Notes under the pieces: generated by a model
Database searches by the model: none
Seen by the model: only the letters and a program-made list of their open reading frames with translations
Told to the model about the DNA's origin: nothing
Made by a program: the position numbers and the translations under genes
Assembly: GCA_035582835.1 (NCBI GenBank)
Contig: JAYKAV010003365.1
Coordinates: 851,623 to 915,622, forward strand
Reading direction: 5' to 3'
Origin: Phoebastria nigripes
Taxonomy: Eukaryota > Chordata > Aves > Procellariiformes > Diomedeidae
DNA length: 64,000 bases
Shown here: positions 48,501-63,500 of the stretch, piece by piece
How positions within the stretch are numbered: position 1 is the first letter of the stretch
Layout: the number at the start of each line of letters is the position of its first letter

Positions 48501-51500
48501 TAGTAACTCATAAGACTATGATGCCACTGAGCAAATACCAATAATACTCTCAAAGCATTTAAGAGGCAAACATGTATATCTGAACTAAACATAGCTGCAG
48601 CATTAGACTCTATTGTTAAGAGCCTGTGGTTGCTTTGGGGTATTACATGACTTATGTTACATGACTGACTGAAACAGACAGATAGTGGATTCCTGGGAGC
48701 TCATCACAGAATTCTCCATAAGCCAGCCAAAAAAACAGCCAGGAAGGCCAGTCACTGCATGCAGATAAGCCTTCGCCTAACAAATAAAGTCAGAAACAAA
48801 GTGGAGAAGTTGTCTGCATTTACAGGCCCCATCTGTGACAACCTTCCCCACTGCAGCAATTCTAAGAGCAAAAAGGACACTCAACAGCCTGGAAATGAGT
48901 CTTTTTCTTGGAGGGAGACAAGAAAAAGTCTCACAAGCAGAAGCCTGCTTGCTCACAGAAGACTATAAACTGATTTGGGACCCGCTACCTGGTAGATGCA
49001 TTCGGGAAGAAAGTTGGGCAGAACCAGGCACAGTGAACCCGATAAATGCAGACATCTTCTTAGAGAGGATGACAAGGCAACATCAGTCTATTCCTCATTT
49101 AATAAATTGTTTCTAACAAACTGATTGTTAAATCAAACAGGTAAAGCAGCATGCAAATTATAATTGTAAATTAGTGCAGTTCTACCAGCTGAAGCAAGAG
49201 ATGCAAAAATAATAACAAAACTTTTCAAACATATTAGGACCAGGAAGTTTGCCAGAATCTGCAGAACTAATTGATGATCAGGATAAAACAGGAGCATTCA
49301 GAGAAGAAAATGTCATTGCAGAGAAGCTAAATGAGTTCTTTGCATTGATTCATGCCCACTGTGAAAGCAACTAGGGAGATCTCAATGCTACAGCCTTCTC
49401 CAGGGAAGACTCGTCAGAGGATCTGTCCAAAAATGAGTGATCGCAAACGATTTTAAGGAACAAACTGACAAAACAAATGGTAACAAATCACCAGGACTGG
49501 ATAATCACCCAACAGTTCTAAAAGAACTAATTAATTAAATAGCTTAATTACTAACAGTGATGTGCAACCTCTCAAAACTGCCTTGATGCCTAAGGACTGG
49601 AAGGGTAACAAACACGAAAAGGATCCAAGTGAGATTCAAGTCTGGTGTCTGTACCAGATAAATTAGAAGACCATAAAAAAGAACAATAAAATTAGTGGAC
49701 AATCGGATAAATGCAATCAGTTTTAAGACTCCTAAGTTCTGACTTACCCAATTCTTGAGTTCTTTGAAGGCATCAACAAACATGCATAAAGAAGACCATC
49801 TGATATCACCCATGTGGCTTTCCAGGAGACTTTTGACAAAGTCACTCACCAAAATCCTAGTGAAACTAAGCAATCATGCTGTAAGGGAGAATGTCCTGGT
49901 ATAGATAAATGATTAGAGGATGGAAAACAGAGTAAATTAGCAGTTTCTGCAATGGTAGAAGATGACCAGTGGAATTCCAGAGGGTTCTGTGCTGGGACCT
50001 GTTGTGTTCAACTTGTCCATAAAAAACATGGAAAAGTGGGTGACAGCAGTGATATGGGAGAGTTTGCTGATGACACCAAGATTCTCAAAGTAGCAAAGAT
50101 GAAGGCTGACTGAAGAGCAGAAAAAGGATTTGTAGCCAACTGGTAATAAAATAGCAGATGATAGTTGCTAAGCCGCTATCCATCGTATTTGAGAAGTCAT
50201 GGCAGTCTGGTGAAGTTCCCACTGACTGGAAAAGGGGAAACATAACCCCCATTTNNNNNNNNNNNNNNNNNNNNNNNNNNNNNNNNNNNNNNNNNNNNNN
50301 NNNNNNNNNNNNNNNNNNNNNNNNNNNNNNNNNNNNNNNNNNNNNNNNNNNNNNNNNNNNNNNNNNNNNCAGGGAGGTGATTCAAGACAGCCAGCATGGC
50401 TTCACCAAGGGCAAGTCCTGCCTGACCAACCTAGTGGCCTTCTATGATGGAGTGACTACATCAGTGGACATGGGAAGGGCTACAGATGTCATCTATCTGG
50501 ACCTCTGTAAGGCCTTTCACATGGTCCCCCACAACATCCTTCTCTCTAAAGTGCAGAGGTATGGATTTGATGGGTAGACTGTCCGGTGAGTGAGGAATTG
50601 GTTGGATGGTCGCATCCAGAGGGTAGTNGTCAATGGCTCAATGTCCAGATGGAGGTCGGTGACAAGTGGCATCCCGCAGGGGTCCGTATGGGGACTGGTA
50701 CTGTTTAATATCTTCATCAATGACATAGACAGCAGGATCGAGCGCACCCTCAGCAAGTTTGCAGTCGACACCAAGCTGAGTAGAGCAGTCAACACGCCTG
50801 AGGGACGGGATGCCATCCAGAGGGACCTGGACAAGCTCGAGAAGTGGGCCCGTGTGAACCTCATGAGGATCAACAAGGCCAAGGGCAAGGTCCTGCACCT
50901 GGGTTGGGGCAACCCCCAGTATCAATACAGGCCNGGCAATGAAGGGATTGAGAGCAGCCCTGCCACGAAGGACTTGGGGGTACTGGTGCATGAAAAGCTG
51001 GACATGAGCCAGCAATGTGCGCTCACAGCCTAGAAGGCCAACCGTATCCTGGGCTGCATCACAAGAAGCGTGGCCAGCAGGTCGAGGGAGGTGATTCTGC
51101 CCCTCTACTCTGCTCTGGTGAGACCCCACCTGCAGTACTGCGTCCAGCTCTGGAGCCCTCAGCATAAGAAAGACACGGACCTGTTGGAGCAGGTCCAGAG
51201 GAGGGTCACGAAAATGATCAGGGGGATGGAACACCTCTCCTATGAAGAAAGGCTGAGAGAGTTGGGGTTGTTCAGCCCAGAGAAGAGAAGGCTTCGGGGA
51301 GACCTTATTGTAGCCTTTCAATACTTAAAGGGGGCTTATAAGAAAGATGGCGGCCAACTTTTTAGCAGGGCCTGTTGCGAGAGGACAAGGGGGAATGGCT
51401 TTAAACTAGAAGAGCATAGATTTAGACTAGATATAAGGAATAAATTTTTTTACGCTGAGGGTGGTGAAACAGTGGAACAGGTTTCCCAGAGAGGTGGTAG

Positions 51501-54500
51501 ATGCCCCATCCCTGGAAACATTCAAGGTCAGGTTGGATGGGGCTCTAGGCAACCTGATCTAGGTGAAGATGTCCCTGCCCATGGCAGGGGGGTTGGACTA
51601 GATGACCTTGAAAGGTCCTTTCCAAACCGAACTATTCTACGATTTTATGATTCTATGAAATTTAAATGCAGATAAACATGAAATGACACATGTGGAAAAA
51701 CACAGAGCAGACATACCTTCATGTATAAAATTACAGCCTTTGAACCAACCATAACCACCTGGAGAGCAATCTTGGGGTTAATGACAGATTCCTCATGGGG
51801 GTTTAATGCTCACAGGAGGTCAAGAAAATGAATAAAATATTGGGAATTACTGGGAAATAAACTTACGCAGGCATGCAAATCTATGATATGGCCACATCTT
51901 AACTGCCATGTTCTAGTTTCCTCATCTCAAAAAGAATATACAGAAATCAGGATTGTGAAACATTCTGAGAAAAGCACAATGGTATGGAATAGCCTCTATA
52001 TCAGAAAGGACTAAGTAAGCAAGGACTCTTAAGTAAGAAAGGACTCTTCAGCCTGGAAAAGAGGTAACTCGAAGAGGATATGATAAAGGTCTAGGAAGTC
52101 AGGGGTGGTGTGAAATGAATGACGGGATTAAATATTCACCGACTTTTCAATACAAGAACCAGAGGGTATCAAATAAAGATAGTAAAGGCCAAATTCAAAA
52201 CAAGCAAAAGGAATTATTTGTGCAATGGGTAGTTGCTATGGCAACTCCTTGCCAATGGATGTTTAAATTGTTAGAAGTTTATATGGGGTAGAGGGGAGAC
52301 TGTAGAATTTCATGGAGAAGAAGTCAACTGAGGTTTATTTCATACACAGAGAACCACAGCTGGCTGAGGAATTTTCCAAACTGGAAAGAGCTGGAGGTTT
52401 GGTAAGTATACACAGGAAGTATCATATATGCTTGCTCTGTTTTTACTGTTCTCTAGCCATCTGATTTTCACCACTGCTGAGTATGGATAGTAGGATGGAT
52501 AAACCTTTCATGTGACCCAATGTGATTATTCTTTTGCTGAATAGGCAATTGCTGCATCCAGTGATGTCAGATACTCAACAAATATTTCCTAATTAAAAAA
52601 GTAGGCTACGCTAAAGTATGAAGGGACTTTTCTATACAACAGGCACAAGATTTCTTCTACGCAAATTTTAGTATCCCACCCTGTGTTTGTGCACTTAGGA
52701 TTGAAAATAGACTCCTAACTGTACACTGATAAAAGATTACACGGAAGCTGGCAGGGCCCCAAAAGGCCACCTAAGCTCAGGTAGTGTCTGACTTACTGAC
52801 AGAAGCTACTGCCCTATTTAGGCAATCTCCCTGTTCCAAAAGCATGGCCTCCTTGTGACTTATGACACTAACCACAGCCTGAGAAAGTCATCCTTCATTT
52901 AGCTTACCAGAAAAGCTTAGAGATGACAATGATCTGGGAAAGGGGAACAGCGTCTTGTTAAAAGATTTCTGGAGATGGCCAAAAGTCTACAATGCTGACT
53001 ACAAACAGAAGCATGCAAAGCTCATCCTGCAAGATAGAGGCTCTACAAGAACACTTTTGACAGCTTTCACGGCATGTGGCAGCCACCAAGGATTTTTTTG
53101 TTACTCCACACAAGTAAGCTCCAAAACCAACCATGAGTGAAGTCCAACAGAACATGTACTTCAGATGCATAGAAAAGCACTGCTGAATTCCCCAGTCCTA
53201 CCTTGCAGATCCAGTTTTTCCAATCTTCTATACTCCTCTCCTTACCTAAGACTATGACACATGGAATTTAGCAAGTCTTGCCAACTCAATTTCCCCAAAA
53301 GTCTTTCTCACAGAGTTAAATTACTACTCTCCCATTCCTTCTGACTCTTTTACCCAAGAGAGAAAACAAGCTGGGAAAAAAAAGGAGAGAGCTGAAACTG
53401 CTGTGTGGTGAGAAGAACAGAAACTATTTGGGTGGCAGCTGTGGAATTCAGTGTGTGGTGTGGGAGCAAGTCATTAATCCTATTTCCAGTGCTCACATTT
53501 TTATTTTCACAATATTTAATGCTTATTTTTAAAGTCACAGTTATGAAAGCACTTGAGAAAGTCTGAATGCTGGTTTTCTTTTATTTTTTTCCCCACTATG
53601 TTTCTAGCTTCCATGATTGCCAGTAAAAAAACCTGATCCCACAAACTTTGCAACCTGAAAATTCAGAAAACACACACACTTCCTTTCTTAACGTATCAGT
53701 TCTTAGTCCTGAGGATTTTTAATGCTTTGAGTTAATAATACTGATTTATCCTCCTCTTTGCTTCTTCCCACAGCAGACAATTTTACTCACACTGCTGTTA
53801 CTTGTTTTCTTTTCAACACATACCAACTCACGCTATAACTCACTAGCTGTCAGCATTTTAAAAGAAAGATTAGCAGTGCCAACTACACCTCAGGAAAAAC
53901 ATTTGCACTCCTCACAGCTCAAGTGTTTATTATATACTACAGAAAAAGTGGTGCATTACATTATCTATGTCCCTCTTCTTGTTTCTGCAGGGCTTCACTA
54001 AGCTGACAACTGACAGCTGCATGCTTGTTTAAAAACTGCAGTAAAAAATAATTATTCTGAAGACACTGCATATATAATCATCACAACATAATAACTAAGT
54101 TTTTTTAATACACAAGCTATTTCTTTACTAATTTGTATTTTGATAAAACAACTGACAGTTTAACACAAAAAGCAATGCTAATCTAGTGAAGATAGATATA
54201 TTTTAGGACCACTTAATAAAGTAGACAAATGAGAAGCTAAATTCTGAGCACTACCTGACAAAAAAACAATTTGAATTTATATATGAGCCTACAATTCATT
54301 ATGACACAAAGCTATTATCTCAGGAGCCTAGAAAAGTTCCCTTAAAATTACAGATGAAGATTGAGAGGAAGATGTTACTCAATTTAAGCTCCTGATTCCC
54401 AATCATTTGTTGAGTTTTTAATACAGTGCTCACAAGGAAAAATAACTATAAAATTAGTAAAATATCATTTTGATATTTCTTATATTTTCTATATTTCTTA

Positions 54501-57500
54501 TATTATTTACATAGCGTTTACATAGCATTTTACTAAAGTGTCTTTGAAGACTATACAATGCAAGAGCAGCTGAACCCAGAAATACTCAGATATGCTGCAG
54601 AAAGTTAATCAACAGACATTTAGAAGAATAGAAACAACTTAATCTTTGTTCTTCTTCCATGTGTATTATCACCGAAAACAGGGAGGCAGGTAAACAGGAA
54701 AGGGAGAAATTATTTTTCTATTTGGCAAGAGAAAGAATAGATTGTTCAGCGTAGCCAATCTGGTTACCTTCATTAACTGTCTTTAATAATACCAGCACAA
54801 AAGACCTCCTTCCAACAATTCTCCAGGAATTACTAACCCTGGGATAAATTGTATAGGATAACTAAATGTCCTCAAAGTAGTTTAGATGCTGGAGCAGCCA
54901 AGAAAGCTCCTTACTTTTAAGAATAATCTTAATGTGATTTAATGTTCTACGTTACACCTTTGAACATCTATGCTTTACATAAAAATTATTTTCTTCTTAA
55001 ATCTTACCAGGCAATACAGCTGAGTAATTTGCCATACATGGGGCACCCCACTCTTACCAACGTGGCCATCTTTAAAACTGTGATCCTGCACCAAACTCCC
55101 AGAGCCTGACCCTCGAAGTTCTAGCGAAGTTGGTAGCAAGTATATTCTTATAATTTTACCTCGTAACATGAGGCATTTTGACAAACTCAAAACACTTATT
55201 TCTAGGTGAATGTTCCAAATGCAGTATACTAGGCACATGGTTTTCTCTGGTAGAGGAGAGATACATTCTGATACGTTATGCAGTTATCAAGGAACAAATG
55301 TTCCTCTGCTTTCAAATTGCTTAATTCTGGAAAATTCTTCTTTTGCAAGGGAGGAAGGCTGGAGAAATCCCAACAATTTCCTACTATTAAATATTCAAAT
55401 AAACTATTTGCTTTAAAAAGTATTTTTTAAAACTAAGAAAAACAATTAAGTACTCAAAGGACTCTTTCTACACATGCAAAGGATAGACAAGTTAATCAAC
55501 TATCTGTCCTCTGTATTGCTTTGAATTTTTAATCTAAATGATTTCATTTATTTACTACTTAGAAATGCTGACAACCATTTAAAATTTTTATTTGGTAAAT
55601 GCATAAAAGTAGGTCACTGAAAACAAGCTTATACACAATAATACACAGACACATCAGAGGATTAATATATAAAAATCAAGAGATGAAAAAACTGACCTGC
55701 TGCTTCTGGTGTTTGTTTAGTAGGGCTAAAAATAAGATGTAACATCTGGAGCAGTCTGCTAAAGCTGCACAGAAGTCATTGTAGGAAGAAAGTTTGCTAC
55801 GAAGGTACAAAAATAAAACACAAATGAATGAAAGTACTTTTTTCCACAAAAGATTTTTTTAAAAATCACTTTGCTTTTGACTCTTACAGCCATATTTTCC
55901 AACAAATGAAGTGAATGCCAATACTCTGACTTCTAGTAGAGACATACGCAGTTAAATAAAAGCACAACAGAAGTCTAGCTATCCTTGCCACAGTGAATTA
56001 TGGGAAGAAGTGAACAAAAGGAGCTTCCCAACCTGCTTGCCATATGGGCACAGTATGCTAACACTAGCACTTCTTAGCGTTAAATGGGAGAACTGTAATT
56101 TCAAGATGACATGGGAAGTCAGACAGGAGGGGAAATGAAGGGTCCCTTCCTAATGCATGTCTAGTAGAGCCCAGTGACAGCACTAATGGAACACATCTCT
56201 CACCAGCAAATACGGAGAACACGCCTCCTTGCAGTCATGATTTTATCTCTGCGTATTCCCTAACAGCTGCTCCGGTCCTACACTGCTCACCTTGACCATT
56301 ACAAAAATAGAGAATTGGACATGCTTTGGTCATACCAGACATACTGCAATAACAGAACAAACTAGGATAACCTCTTACTTCCCATGTAGTCAAAACCAGC
56401 AAATATCTGTGTTGATGTTCAATTACAACCAATTACAGCAAGACTTACAGACTTAGAGAAATGAATAATCTGAATAGATTGAACATATTCTCTACAAAGA
56501 ACCTGCCTAAAGTGACTGACTGAGAGAAAAGAATAATCATTCTGTATTACTAGAAGACAAAAAATTCAAATCTGTGCTCTGTACTGCATAGTATAATTTT
56601 TTTTTTGTGACTGCAATTTCCAGGAAGCTAATTAAATTGATTTTATGGCTAATTTGTATCCTCGGAGCATGCAGTTCACTAAACTTCAGAAAAAAAATTG
56701 AAGCAGTAGGAAACTTTAAATAAGACAAATTACTTTTGCTCCATATTGAATTCTAGATCAAGTAAATGTCCTTGTCAGAATTACAGTGTAAGTATTGATT
56801 ACATTTAATTACAAACCCATTACCCCACTTTTCATGGCATTTTCCAAGTAAAAGAAATGCTCTCTCCTTAGAAGAAGTAAATATGCTCAAAGTGCTCTAA
56901 TGATTGCTAGAACTCAACTCATTTTTAGGAACAAAATTAGAGACAGATGTTGACACAGTGGCATAGAATTAGGGAAGCAATTCACATGCTTTACAGGTAG
57001 CACAAACGACAAAGGACCAGATTTGCCTGGTTTTAGCTGTGGAGAGAAAGGAATGACAGTCCCTTATGTAGCTGCTCTTCAAAGCACAACCCAATCTCAT
57101 CTAGCAAGGAGGCTGTGATGTATAATTTGGAGAGGCTGAACAGGAGGAGAAGTCCATAGCAGAATGACTTCTCAATGAACAGGGAGCCACAGGCAACATG
57201 ACTTAATACAATAACAAAGCAGCAATGGCAAATACTTCATCCAGAACGGCATTCATAAATTGTGCTTATAACCCAACTCCTCCTGAAATTACCAACAGTT
57301 AATTTCACAACTTCTTCAAAATCCTTAAATTGTTTGCAAGTCCATTTAGTATTGGATATTGCAAGCTGGTGCTTGGTAATTGGAAGATTTTTGACTGAGA
57401 AACTATTCAGACTACAAAAGGATCTTTTTGGGTGATTCACTCATGCTGATCTCCCAAAAAGCACATCTTGGGAAGCAGCCACTGAGCTGCTCATAAAACT

Positions 57501-60500
57501 GAGATTCTTTCAGCGCTTCCATCTGCACACTGAAGCCCTGATCCCACAGATTGATCTCCTCAAACACTCTGTGACAGCTCAAAACAATGAACACTGATCA
57601 CATTTTCTCTCTTTTGTATTTTATTTCACAATACACAGTCCCCGATATAACTTAAGCTTGTGTAATTTCTCTCATTCATTTTTTTTAAAACATGGCCTAA
57701 AATAGGATTAACAAATACTTAATAATTTATGCAGCTTTAAAATATAAGAAATGGTACTTTAAAAATCAGAATCTGTGAGATCAAAGAATGACACAATACA
57801 AAAAAACATTTTTCACAGGGACAACGAATCCAAGTTTGTATGGCTACAGCTAAACAATTGTATCAGTATTAATAAAGACACAATTATCATACAAAATCAT
57901 TTAAAAGTACACAGAGCTTTTAAAAAAACAATTCAATGTAAATCTTCCAATTTTAGTGCTTGATCCTGCCCTCTTTGAGGTCACTTTAAGCAGTAACACT
58001 GACTTGACTGCATGCAGAAATGGCATTGTGTTCTATACATACCTGAATATCCTGACAATATAGGTGCATACATCCTTATCATTCATACGCTGCTCTAGCG
58101 CCACAGAGAGCTCAGAGACTGCACCACTGCAAATGAGTTGGCATCTTGCCGGAGGTAAGTCAGCCAAGTTTCGCAAAGTAGCTGTCAGCTGCATATAGAA
58201 TATTTAAAGTTTTATTAATCACAGCCCTTTACAACAGAATCCACCTGTTTTGAAAATTTAATAAAGCTCAGATCTCATTTATAACGTCTAAGGCAGTCTG
58301 AATGCCCTGTTAACATTCTGCAGGTATGTATCTACCAATAAATTATAACAGGAAATGTGTAAGTAACAAAATTGTGTATATTGAAATAATTGTTTGAAAA
58401 TAAAAAATTGATACTGGTCTTTGCCTGCATGTAACCTCCTCCTTTGAGGGAAACATGATCCTTCATATGTTTTAAAATCTTGTATGCATGTATACAACCA
58501 ATTGGAAATTAGGTGAAATGCTGTGGATAGTTAAAGTGGTTTTTTGCATAATGTCTGATTTTGCAAATTTACATTTAAGTCAAGTTTTAAAATAAATTCG
58601 TTTGCAAGACAATAAAATTTATTTCAAATAAAAATTTAAAAGTTAATCAAGATCAAGAGAAATCCACTATTCGAATAGTATAAAAATGAAAAGCTTAAGT
58701 CCTCAAGTTTATTTTGGAGAAACCAAAATATTTTCAGAAGATACTGTTCTATTTCAAGGAGTTTTAAGCATAAAATATCTATCACTTGTAGATATGCAAA
58801 ATGAATCAGCTATTGCATATTTTGAAATGCTCTGGTTCTCTTCCAAGATAAGGGTATTCAAATGCCAAGTTCAGATAGGCAATGACCTGTAAGTTAACTG
58901 TTGATCTAAACCANAACTTACTATAAAATGAATGTGAAGTCATTTAATCTGATGTGAATATGGGAATTCTTCAAATTTTCCTTATTCTATAAGTAAGGTA
59001 TTTAACTTCAATTTGGTTTTAAATGTAGTTTGATAAGGCACAAAGACTATCTGTTGAAATTGTTTGTAATCACAAAAAACCTCTAGAAATTAAGTATTTT
59101 ATCACTGAATTGGACTGCTTGTCCAGTGATATGCAATTGCTAATTTTAAAGGAAAAATCTGACAATAAGCAGGTTAAGTTGTTGTGTTTGAGGAGCTTTT
59201 GCTCATAGGATTCTATGCGCTACTCTGTCCATTCTCCAGCAACTTTATCAAACAAATTTGACAAAATTTAAATATCTTCAGTTATCACATGAATGAAGAA
59301 TGAAAACGCAATTCAAGATGTTCTGTAATGGAACAATAGAAGGAACAATGTGTCAAAATGGAGAAGCAAGGTACAGAGGGAAAAAAATTATGTGATAATG
59401 TGAATATGATACGTGAATGGATTTAACTTCAGCACTAAATATGAAATGTATACTATATTCAGAATAAACAGAAACTGAACCTATGGAAGCCATTTGCTTT
59501 TACCTCATATTTTAAGAAGACGCCTAGAGTTTTTTGTTATTTTAACTAAACTACTGCAAAAAAATACATTTCCAGATATGCATTCTTTCACAAGTCATGA
59601 TACTTCAAAAATCAACACAATACTGGAGAAATATTTTAAAATAAAAATATTCTGATCAAATACTTTGCTATTCAAAAGTTTTGGCTGAAAAATTCCTGCC
59701 AAATGGAATAGACACAGAAGACTCCATTCAGTGCTCACATACAAGATGTTCACAGTCAGCCTAGGATGATATTTGTTGAGCTCTAGCTAAACTTCACAAT
59801 AAAGAAAATGGAGGAAAAACCACGTATTAAAAGTGTTGTTCAAACCCAGACCAGGGCTTTCACTGCAGCAAAGAGACTTACATATTAGATGATGAAAAAA
59901 ATTAAAATCTTTATCAATAAATAATGGTGCAGAGGTCTCAAAATTTTTCACTGCCTGAGACAGACGGTTCAAAATCCTCCAGCAGTAAATTCTATCAAGA
60001 GGCATCCTCACACAAAGACAGGTTGGAAAGGAAAAGCAATGCAAAATAACGTACACACTTAAATGTGCGAGACAATGAAATTCAGAAGCTCATATACGTA
60101 TATATCCACAAAAGAACAATTATGCAAGTGAAATTTGAAGAGTACAAACTAAAAAGTAATAGAAGCTAGCCAGACAGCAGATTAATTCAAGAGATACTCT
60201 GATTGCTTCAAGCAGACACCATGATTCAGGGAGAAATGCCTAACAATTGGCTCTAGCAATCCCCACCAGCCCTAATCCTTATGTTGCCATGTGAAAGATG
60301 AAATTCACCCAAACAGAAAATTTAACAGCACACAAATGCTATTTTTAAAGGAGAAGACATTTAAGTGCTTTTCAATTAAGGAACATGGAGTACTCGTTAA
60401 GTCTTGTCAGTGACACTTCAAAAGCCTTGGCTTTTGAATAAGCATTACTATATTTCTTATAAATATGATCAGACTATTAGGTGAAGCAACATAAAATGAG

Positions 60501-63500
60501 TCAAAGATGATCTTGGTTTCATGTCCTCTATTAAGGAAAAATAATTATTACTACAAACATTTTTATTCTTGTATTGTGGGACTTCTGCATAAAATCCATT
60601 GTGTAACAACAAAGAAATCAGAGAGGGACTTTATTCCCACAAAAAGGACCTGACAAGATTATGTATAATACTGCCATCTGGTGATTGTGCAATTATACGG
60701 TTAAAAAATGAAGAGTTGGTCCCAGTTAACTGAGATACTTCAGTTATCAGGTTTAAGAGATGGCAGAGCCTCCCGCAGAGGCCACTGTGACTATTTAAGG
60801 TGTTTTTCTCCTCCAATATAATTTGCTCTCTTTTCCTACTTGTATTTATTCATTATTTCTGTATGTCACTGGATATTTGATCTTCTTCTACAAGTTAAAG
60901 TATGCCACAAAAACTTCCTTTATTCTGAAGACATGAATCACCAAAGAAACTTTCTTCGATACTATATCCCTGAAAACAGAACTGTTCCTACATCTGTCTG
61001 TCTATGATGACTGAACAATTAACTCACATGGAAGAAATGGTGCACATTAATGTAGCTTTGTTGAAGAAACTGATATGAGAAAGTTGCACAGGAATTCCAT
61101 AGCAGCAGGAATCACTACTTTTCTCACAAGAGGAAGAAAAATTAATATCTGTACTACTATAGAAAACAATATAAACAAGTGAAACAGCAACCTCAATAAG
61201 AGACAGTTGTCAGTATTGACTTTTCCACAAAATACTCAAGGCCTTCTTAGAAACAGCCAGTCTATTCAAACTGTACAAAATACTTTCGCTACACTTCCAA
61301 TCATACTGAAAACAGCAGAGATAATAATGACAAAAAAAAAGGTCAAATGTAACATTTTCCTTTCACATATTTGCAAATTAAATCCTTGATTTAAAAACTA
61401 AATTTAACCACATACAAATAATGGAAGCAGAAACATTTCTGCGAAGTTGTGGGGAAGTTCAGACAGCTAGTCAAACAGCTGAAAATAATCTGATTCATTA
61501 GTTTTATTACTTGGACATCATTTGTTATTTTTAAATGCCCCAACTGGCAAAAACTTCTTTTTGTATCTATTTAACATAAATTTCCATCTCTTTCTACTCA
61601 ACAGGATTCCCATTATATGTATTATATGATTAATGCCAACAGCAGCCAGCAAACGTCAGTAAGTAATATGCTTTGCTTTTGACTATCCCCTTCCTGCTCC
61701 CAGAAGGATAAATATTTTCAAACTATATAGACATGAAAAGACATACAGGATACATATCTCTAACTTAGGTTTTAAAATGCCTACCAAAACTACAACCTAA
61801 ATTTCCACTCACTGAAATGACCACACAGCTTCCGTATCTGAGGCGTCATACTCTACTTCCTCATCTAAGCTTACTTTTCTTATAGTTTAGGTGTTTTAAG
61901 TCACTGTCTATCACCTTGCAAATTACACTGAGAACAGAATCTATTCTGGACCCCCAATCCCCCCTCAATACTTTTCAAAAGGGGGTTTCTAACTAAACTG
62001 ATAGCCTAAGGCAGCACTGCAGTAGTATCGGGACTTAAAAAGTCTAACCAGCAGCATTCAAGAAAAATATGGTCATTAAAATCTTGATTACGTGCAGACT
62101 TGAAGTTTGTACACCTTCTCTTGAAAAAGAAGGCTTGGAAATCCCATATACAATTTTTGTATAGAATATAAGGTATGATATCAACAAAATGGCACAGATG
62201 ATTTTAGAGTTGTTTGGAGAATTCACAGTGCCACAAGAAAGTTAACATTCCCAATTCTAAAGATAGAAGTGTATAGAAGAGAATTCTGTGATTCATATAG
62301 GAACTTAATGATGACAGGACCAGATAGGAAAGAAAATAGGAACACGACAAGCATAAAATTTCCAGTTTCATCATATATTCTCCCAGTCTTTAGCAATTTG
62401 CCACTTTGGGACTTCCTTAGCCAAACATTAAGTATTAAGCCACATGATTTTATTCAGTGCTTTGTAGCATCTCCCAATCTGTTTATGTTTGTATTAAGAT
62501 TATACACACTATTCTGGAGAGACATACCTCATAGCTTCACTAAAATAAGCAGACAAAAATCAGTAATAGTAACGTTATGATGTAAGCTATCTGTTTTCTC
62601 ACATAATTTCACGTAGTATAAAATCTCATTTGTAATTTAGTTGAGAATTAAAGAAATCTGGCATAATTAGTAGCGAAATTTAGTGTAAACACTACATCAG
62701 AAAATTGTCCAATATATTTTCCTACGAAGTCCCCAAAATCTTACAGTTACACCATTCACTAATCTACATCAATAATTTCCAAGACAAATGCCAGGAATCT
62801 ACCTGGCAAATCCTTGACAAATACAGAAAACCCACACCCTATGCACAACTTAAGATTTAGCTACATAATAATCATTTTTTTCTAAAACACTGAGGTTGAA
62901 GCAGTTTTAGGGCAAAGGATTAGTTTTCATAGCCACCACTCATCAAGGTACCTTATATGTGAAAAGATAGTTTTGAGCCTGCTGCCTTCAAAAAGATTCA
63001 AAAAGCGTTGGCTTTTACAACTACCTTTTCCTTAAAATACAGTTCTTCAAAAACACTTCGTCAAAGAAACGTAGCTATATTTTCCTATGCATTTTTTAAA
63101 ATGCATTATTCTTGTAATTAAAAGCTTTTTGTAATCTCCTAGAGTATTGCAGAACCGGTTTGTATTTCTTATTTCAGTTTAAAGAATTTAGGGAACACGT
63201 GCTTATCTGTTTACTATAATATCCAGAACATTGTCAGCACCATAAAGTAATAATAAGAAACTGGTTTTAATAGGTACCTAAAAATATTTCTATTAACTTC
63301 AGAATTTCTAAAGCCTTTAAAATTGACGACACAAAAATATCTATGATAATTAAATTTAGGTCCTGAACAACTTCATGTAAACTTCTTAAAAAGAAGTCTA
63401 TTCAAATATAGGTACAACTCTGTCAGTGGCACACAGGGTTAGCTTATCTCCTCTAATTAATTTTTTAATTTGCCCTTGAAGTGTGTACTTTTAGAAATAA

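Larger units (their letters stand above)
42936..55696 (-). other. ARMC2: ARMC2 12.8-kb intron rich in LINE relics
   Basis: The longest intron in the window. It contains a - strand LINE relic (43320-43650), a 15-bp direct repeat TTTAATAGCATATTA (45050-45064 and 45073-45087) and the nested LINE complex (49100-52350). Flanking exons join in phase 0 exactly as in human ARMC2, so no coding exon is missing here. The rest, including 44-48.7 kb and 52.4-55.7 kb, shows only AT-leaning unique sequence, short A-runs and ambiguous bases at 44376 and 47317. Confidence 0.7.

Noticed and set aside
48759..49116. Overlapping + strand frames of 69 and 93 codons just left of the old LINE relic.
   Set aside because: No recognised protein; may be further eroded LINE sequence but no motif supports it.
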